From Asterias amurensis (taxonomy: Eukaryota > Echinodermata > Asteroidea > Forcipulatida > Asteriidae), in NCBI RefSeq assembly GCF_032118995.1, contig NC_092656.1, positions 14,404,194 to 14,468,193 of the forward strand: DNA of 64,000 bases, read 5' to 3'. The notes under the pieces are model-generated. The model was given only the letters and a program-made list of their open reading frames with translations, ran no database searches and had not been told where the DNA came from. Made by a program: the position numbers and the translations under genes. Below, in pieces: positions 59,273-64,000 of this stretch (the stretch's first letter is position 1; every line of letters starts with the position of its first letter).

Positions 59273-62200
59273 CTGTTTAAGTCAATAAATTGAAAGTGAT
59301 TTGTCAATTAACAAATAAGTCAACTCAAAGTCTCAAATTCAACAAACTCCATCACATAAATTTACCTCACAGACCTCCTTCAGAAAGCATTATTAAAAAC
59401 TTTAGTATCTGTGTTATCCACACCAAGGCCCAATTCATGAAGCTACTGATAAACCAAGAATGGTGTGTTGACAAACACAAATGCCCCGCTGAAAATAATC
59501 TCATTCTTTAGTTATTGCTTGGACAACATTTCTTTTGTTTTAGCCATAATGACCTTGACCTAGGGGGTCCAAAAACAATAGGCTTCTGGGGACCCTTAGA
59601 CCCAACTACAAACCAAGTTTAGAGTTGAAATGCCAAGTCCTTTTGAAGTTATAGTCGGACAACATTTCTTTTATTTTAGCCATAATGACCTTAATATTTA
59701 ACTGAGGGGTCTAAAATCAACAGGCTTCTGAGGATCCCTAAACCAATCCACATTAAGTTTGGAGTTGATATGCCAAGTCCTTTTAGAGTTATTGTTTGGA
59801 CAACATTTCTTTTGTTTTAGCCAAAATGATCTTAATATTTATTTGAGGGGGTCCAAAAACAATAAGCTTATGAAGGATCACTAGACCAATCCACAAAGCT
59901 AGTTTGGAGTTAAAACACCAAGTCCTTACTGAATTATTGCTTGAACATTATTTCTTGATCTAGCCCATGGTATCAAACTTGGAACTACACATGTATTTAG
60001 TTCTGCTGAACTAGATATACAGTATGTGCTCAGCAAGTCTGTGTGCTCAAGCAGTTATAGAAATTTGCCCCCCCCCCCAAACCTCCCAAATTATGCTTTT
60101 AAAAGGCCTTAATAATACTTGGCCTAAAAACCATTGTTATCTATTGTAGGGGCACAATACTAACCGTGGGATGCTCATCTTGTAGTGACTGCAAGAAAGG
60201 CTCAAACTGAGGGCGACCAAAGTGAGTGATGGAACGCAGTCCGGTGAATAGGGAACGCTCAGAGATCTTCTGGAAATGACGCTCACAGATGTACTGGAGA
60301 AAATAAAACCAAAAGAGGATTTGTTTTAAAGAGGTAATAATAAACATGTACAATGGAGGATTTTCTTCAGATTTACCCAGATAGTCTTTTTTGGTTGACA
60401 TATGTAATTTCAGGAAAGATTTTGTTGTTTTGTTTTGCTGTCCCTTTCCCCACTTACCAGCATGGTGGTACGCAGATCAAACTTTTGGAAGAACTGGGTG
60501 ATGAAAATGTGAACGTTGACAAGATTGTTGACATCCTTGTCTTCAATATCACGGATAATATCGGTGAGCCATTCAAACTGCTTCTGGGTACGGGTCACCC
60601 AGATGAAGTATACCTTTAGTTTGAAAATAAATTAAAGATAATTACAGACAAAGTAATTTAAAAAATCTTCCAGAAAATATTTGAGGCTGAAATAATAACA
60701 CAAAATTTGAAGACATTGTGGAAGTTAATGTATTAGTCATTTTCTAGGGGACAATTCTTCAACAATTAGCTGGTTACCAAACAACTTAAACCTCACATCA
60801 AACTGTTTCAAATACCGGTAAGCAAAACTGCACAGTTCAAGCTTGCCTGGTAACATTTATTGCTTCAAAACCTTGCAAAAACCAAGTACATTTTCAAATA
60901 GATAAAAGAATGCTAGATATCAAATCAAAAAGGCTATCAAGCTGTTAAATCATAAATACGAAACAAATATTTTTGAAACTAAATATTACCTTCTTGCAGG
61001 AGAATTTCTGTCCTTGGGCTGAGCGAGCAACCAAATCTTTTAGGATGGAAGCAAATGGAGTGACTCCAATACCACCACCAACTAAGACGGACACCTCAAA
61101 CTGGTACCAATCCTGGTGCCCTTCACCATAGGGACCATCCAAGAATAGCTAAAGAAAAATGGATTCACAGATTAAACTAATATTCAGTAAATCAAACATA
61201 GTTTGTAGCAGACGTTTGATTGCTTGCTTGCTTTTAAAAATACAGATTTAAGTCATACCAATTATCTTTGTAAAATAAACAAGTTGTTGCTGGAACACCA
61301 TTTTTGTCTACTGTCATTTGTTATTCATTCCCACACCTCAATGTCATGAGTACACAGTTAAAAAAAAAGCAACAAGATTGTAAAATTATAAATAAAGCAC
61401 AACTTGTTCTCAAAATGCTTAATGACAACAATAGTTGGGTCACACTTCTTGCGAATGCAAATCTAAGTGAATTTTGGCGTCAAAACATAGACCAGCTAGC
61501 TGGTCTGTTTTTGCAGCAGTTGAGCACATCTCAACTGTTGCCAATTGATTTATAAACGCCATATAATGTTATAAGTAAAAATGATTGTCAACTATATCTC
61601 TTGCCTTGCCTTCTTACTCTACTCACCTTGGGGTAGGGGTGCTCTCTGACCACATTAGGGTCGAAGGTACGACGCAGGTTTGTTGTCCATGGTCCCACAG
61701 CGCGGATGTGAAGGGACAGATTCTCTTCATGAGGGGCAGAGGATAAAGTGAAAGGATGGTATTCACTGGAGTTGAGAGTCTTGCAAGCAATACGCACCCA
61801 CTGGCCGGACTTGTACTCAAAGGTGGTAGGGCGCTTGAATTCCAACATTGTCACGTCTAGAAAAACAGGAGCATCAAGCATCATAATGAGCAACTTTACA
61901 AAGTTTACCATCTGACACAAAACTTAAATCATATATGAATGAAAATTGTTTCTAGATAAAGAAAAAATGTGCCTCAAGACAGAAGACAAAGATAAGCAAT
62001 TTTTTTATTTTATTTATAAACTGAGACTTCTCAGCAGTTAATCGATTTTGAAACAAACATACACAAAATCATCAGGTGCTCAATATATACACAACACAAA
62101 AGCTAAACTTTTACCAACTTTTAAATTCAGAAAATCATTCATTCAAAAAAGATTCACATTTGATGAAAAATGTTGTTCACATCATAAGAATTGAGATTCT

Positions 62201-63655
62201 CACTTCTAAGAAACAACATGTTTTCATAATATAATTAAATGAACAGGCCTGGGGACCCTATTATATAAAGGATTTATGAATAAACAACAGATTGCTTACT
62301 TGAGGGCAACAACTCTGCCTTCACCACCGTAATCTCTGCTTTCTTGCGGCTGACACTGACCAGCTTATCCAAAGTGAAGAGGATGACGGGACCAAGGAAG
62401 AAGTAGTAGAAGAATGGGGGCTGGACGAGGTTACCACTTCCATGGAAGACCATCAAGATAAACAGCAGGATGTACAGGTTATGGGTTAACCAGAACAGGT
62501 TGAAGACCTTACGGCGGGCAAACTGCAGGGCAAAGGTGTACATGATGGCACACACCATAACCAGTAGAACACCAGTGAAACCTACAATTCAATTCAATTC
62601 AATTCAAAATTGATTTATTTTCATATAAAAATACAACACCAAATAAAAAGTCACAGACTAATGGCATTAAACTAAAATTACATCAAAAATATATGTACAA
62701 GTATATATTATGTTAAACACAATGTTAAAAATATTACTTGAGTTAAACAGACAAACAGGAATTTGGAAACAGCTCAAAAAAGGGGGGAAAATTTGTGAAG
62801 ACAAAATTAAAACCAAAGATTCAGATACAAAGATTCAGATCACAAAATTATCTCCAAGCAATCGTTTTACAAGACACTTCTGCAAGACAGGCAATATTGG
62901 TTACTTTTAAGAAAACCAAAGACATCATAATTAGATCTACTAGAACTAATTCTTGTTTGTTATTGTTTATGTAATTCTTCAAAAAAGTATTTCTTGAATG
63001 TGATGTTATTTATTCTGTTTTAAAAGGCTAAAGAGAAAAGTGTTAATCTCTCTTACATTTACAACAAATTAATGTATACTTACCAGTGATGGTACGGTAG
63101 ACCCAGAAGTGGAACTTGGGAAGTTCATGAGACCTAAGAATCAGAAGAATTTGAGTTTGCTATTTGAATGCAGAATCAAAATTTCATGAAACACTAAATT
63201 CTGAACAGTCTATTTGAAATGACCAATGGTACCCTGTATCAAGTGCCAAAACACAATGGAACATTGCTGCCCCACAAGGGATCTATCTTCTTGTGCTACC
63301 TCACAGAAGATATATACAGAAATAGGAATAACACAACACCAATGATAGGACTCCAAAGTGGCCATTGTATGAATGGGTGTCTTGATTTCATATTTTCAAG
63401 AAGTGAAGGAAAGTTTCACTGTTCAATATTTTTCCGCTTAGTTTCAAAGTGTTCATTATGAAATGGCATATGGAATTTCACTGTTGAATAAAATCTAAAT
63501 ATCTGAAAGAAAGTTCAGAAATAGGTTCTCAAAATGGATCATTAATTCAAATTAAACCTACCTGTGGAAGAAATCTCGGAAGAGACACGTCAAATCATTA
63601 GCAGTCTGGGTCGAGATGTGGTAGAAGTTGATGGCATGACCAACAGTGTGCAACA
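59150..63655 (-). CDS. DUOX: Dual oxidase (DUOX), C-terminal NADPH-oxidase region, 8 exons; 5' part beyond window
   Basis: DUOX is a membrane flavocytochrome that passes electrons from cytosolic NADPH via FAD and two hemes to O2, releasing H2O2 outside. Exons in order: 63562-63655, 63084-63133, 62300-62581, 61627-61856, 60990-61148, 60458-60613, 60165-60293, 59150-59272; 406 residues plus stop, phases consistent. Visible: [14 protein letters not shown] helices of the ferric reductase core with heme-type His ([17 protein letters not shown]), FAD motif [16 protein letters not shown] motifs [13 protein letters not shown] and CGPPGM, and C-terminus HHYENF. The N-terminal peroxidase-like domain, EF hands and first TMs lie past 64000. 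Nearly every block matches animal DUOX rather than NOX2 or NOX5. Confidence 0.97.
59515..59990 (-). repeat. Four ~135-150-bp tandem repeats in the last DUOX intron
   Basis: Units begin GGACAACATTTCTTTTGTTT (59521), with further starts near 59657, 59808 and, diverged, 59940. Each contains AGCCATAATGACCTT, GGGGTCCAAAA and TGCCAAGTCCTTTT. Confidence 0.8.
60990..61148 (-). CDS. DUOX: DUOX NADPH-binding exon (GGGIGVTP)
   Basis: 53 codons, [20 protein letters not shown] followed by [20 protein letters not shown]. The glycine-rich loop binds the NADPH pyrophosphate in this family. Confidence 0.96.
61627..61856 (-). CDS. DUOX: DUOX FAD-binding exon
   Basis: Starts with a split Asn codon (A|AC), reads [20 protein letters not shown] and contains [20 protein letters not shown], the FAD-binding HPFTL motif, ending at EHPYPK. 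The family usually has GVT where this has NVT, which is conservative in position. Confidence 0.95.
62300..62581 (-). CDS. DUOX: DUOX heme/transmembrane exon
   Basis: Reads [20 protein letters not shown], then [17 protein letters not shown] and [20 protein letters not shown], ending at LLPS. Two His in the LTH and VFH contexts fit heme ligands of the ferric reductase domain. Confidence 0.95.
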
Positions 63656-64000
63656 CTGCAAGACAAAATTATGGAAGACCTTGAACGTTAATTATTATAA
63701 AACATGGAAATTAATTCTTAGAAAAATTCAAACAAAATAATATAACCATCATCATCTTGTCACTATTTTCACATGTAAGGGATATGTAGTATTTGTCAAA
63801 AATCATAACATTTTGCGAATTGTTTTCAAAATTGTTATTAATAATGGCAGCAATTTTCTGGACCTAACACATAATAGCTTTGTAATTACACTAAGTTAGC
63901 ATGACCAACGTATCACTAGATTTGCCATGAGCATTTCCACAAAGTGACAAATACTGATTGCCACTTTGTCCGTTGAGACACATATAATCAGTAAGCTAAC

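Overview
The window is animal nuclear DNA: intron-rich genes with short GT-AG exons in an AT-rich, transposon-dense background. Protein similarity recalled from the gene families, together with the dominant dispersed repeats (piggyBac-like MITEs flanked by TTAA that I associate with sea-star genomes), suggests an echinoderm, probably a sea star. The species is an inference, not a demonstration.

Four protein-coding genes are supported by exon-by-exon translation with matching splice phases. (1) SMC5, plus strand, 3796-20737: the last 15 coding exons, from coiled coil through hinge to the C-terminal ATPase lobe; the N-terminal half lies upstream. (2) A trans-1,2-dihydrobenzene-1,2-diol dehydrogenase (DHDH) homologue, minus strand, 36509-27442, 7 coding exons, 343 aa, apparently complete; it converges on SMC5. 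(3) A dual oxidase maturation factor (DUOXA), minus strand, 51271-42853, 10 coding exons, 512 aa. (4) The C-terminal NADPH-oxidase part of a dual oxidase (DUOX), minus strand, 63655-59150, 8 exons, continuing past the right edge. DUOX and DUOXA are functional partners (DUOXA is needed for DUOX to leave the ER and make H2O2 at the cell surface); here they lie on the same strand about 7.9 kb apart.

Layout: 1-3795 intron upstream of the first visible SMC5 exon, full of repeats; 3796-20737 SMC5, whose last intron carries a decayed Penelope-like retroelement and whose terminal exon is followed by two degenerate tandem copies of itself; 20738-27441 convergent intergenic space with MITEs, a minisatellite and LINE debris; 27442-36509 DHDH; 36510-42852 intergenic, with a probable DHDH 5' leader and one orphan exon-like ORF; 42853-51271 DUOXA; 51272-59149 intergenic plus the likely long DUOX 3' UTR; 59150-64000 DUOX.

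The most unusual structures are in DHDH. Intron 1 holds about 22 copies of an 80-bp unit copied from the exon 1/5' splice site junction, with a 480-bp higher-order period, and intron 3 holds a 115-bp copy of exon 2 in inverted orientation with no mismatch. Also notable are a 195-bp foldback transposon whose arms contain a histone-type mRNA stem-loop, an hAT-like element with an intact 8-bp target duplication, and a 30-bp microexon in DUOXA.
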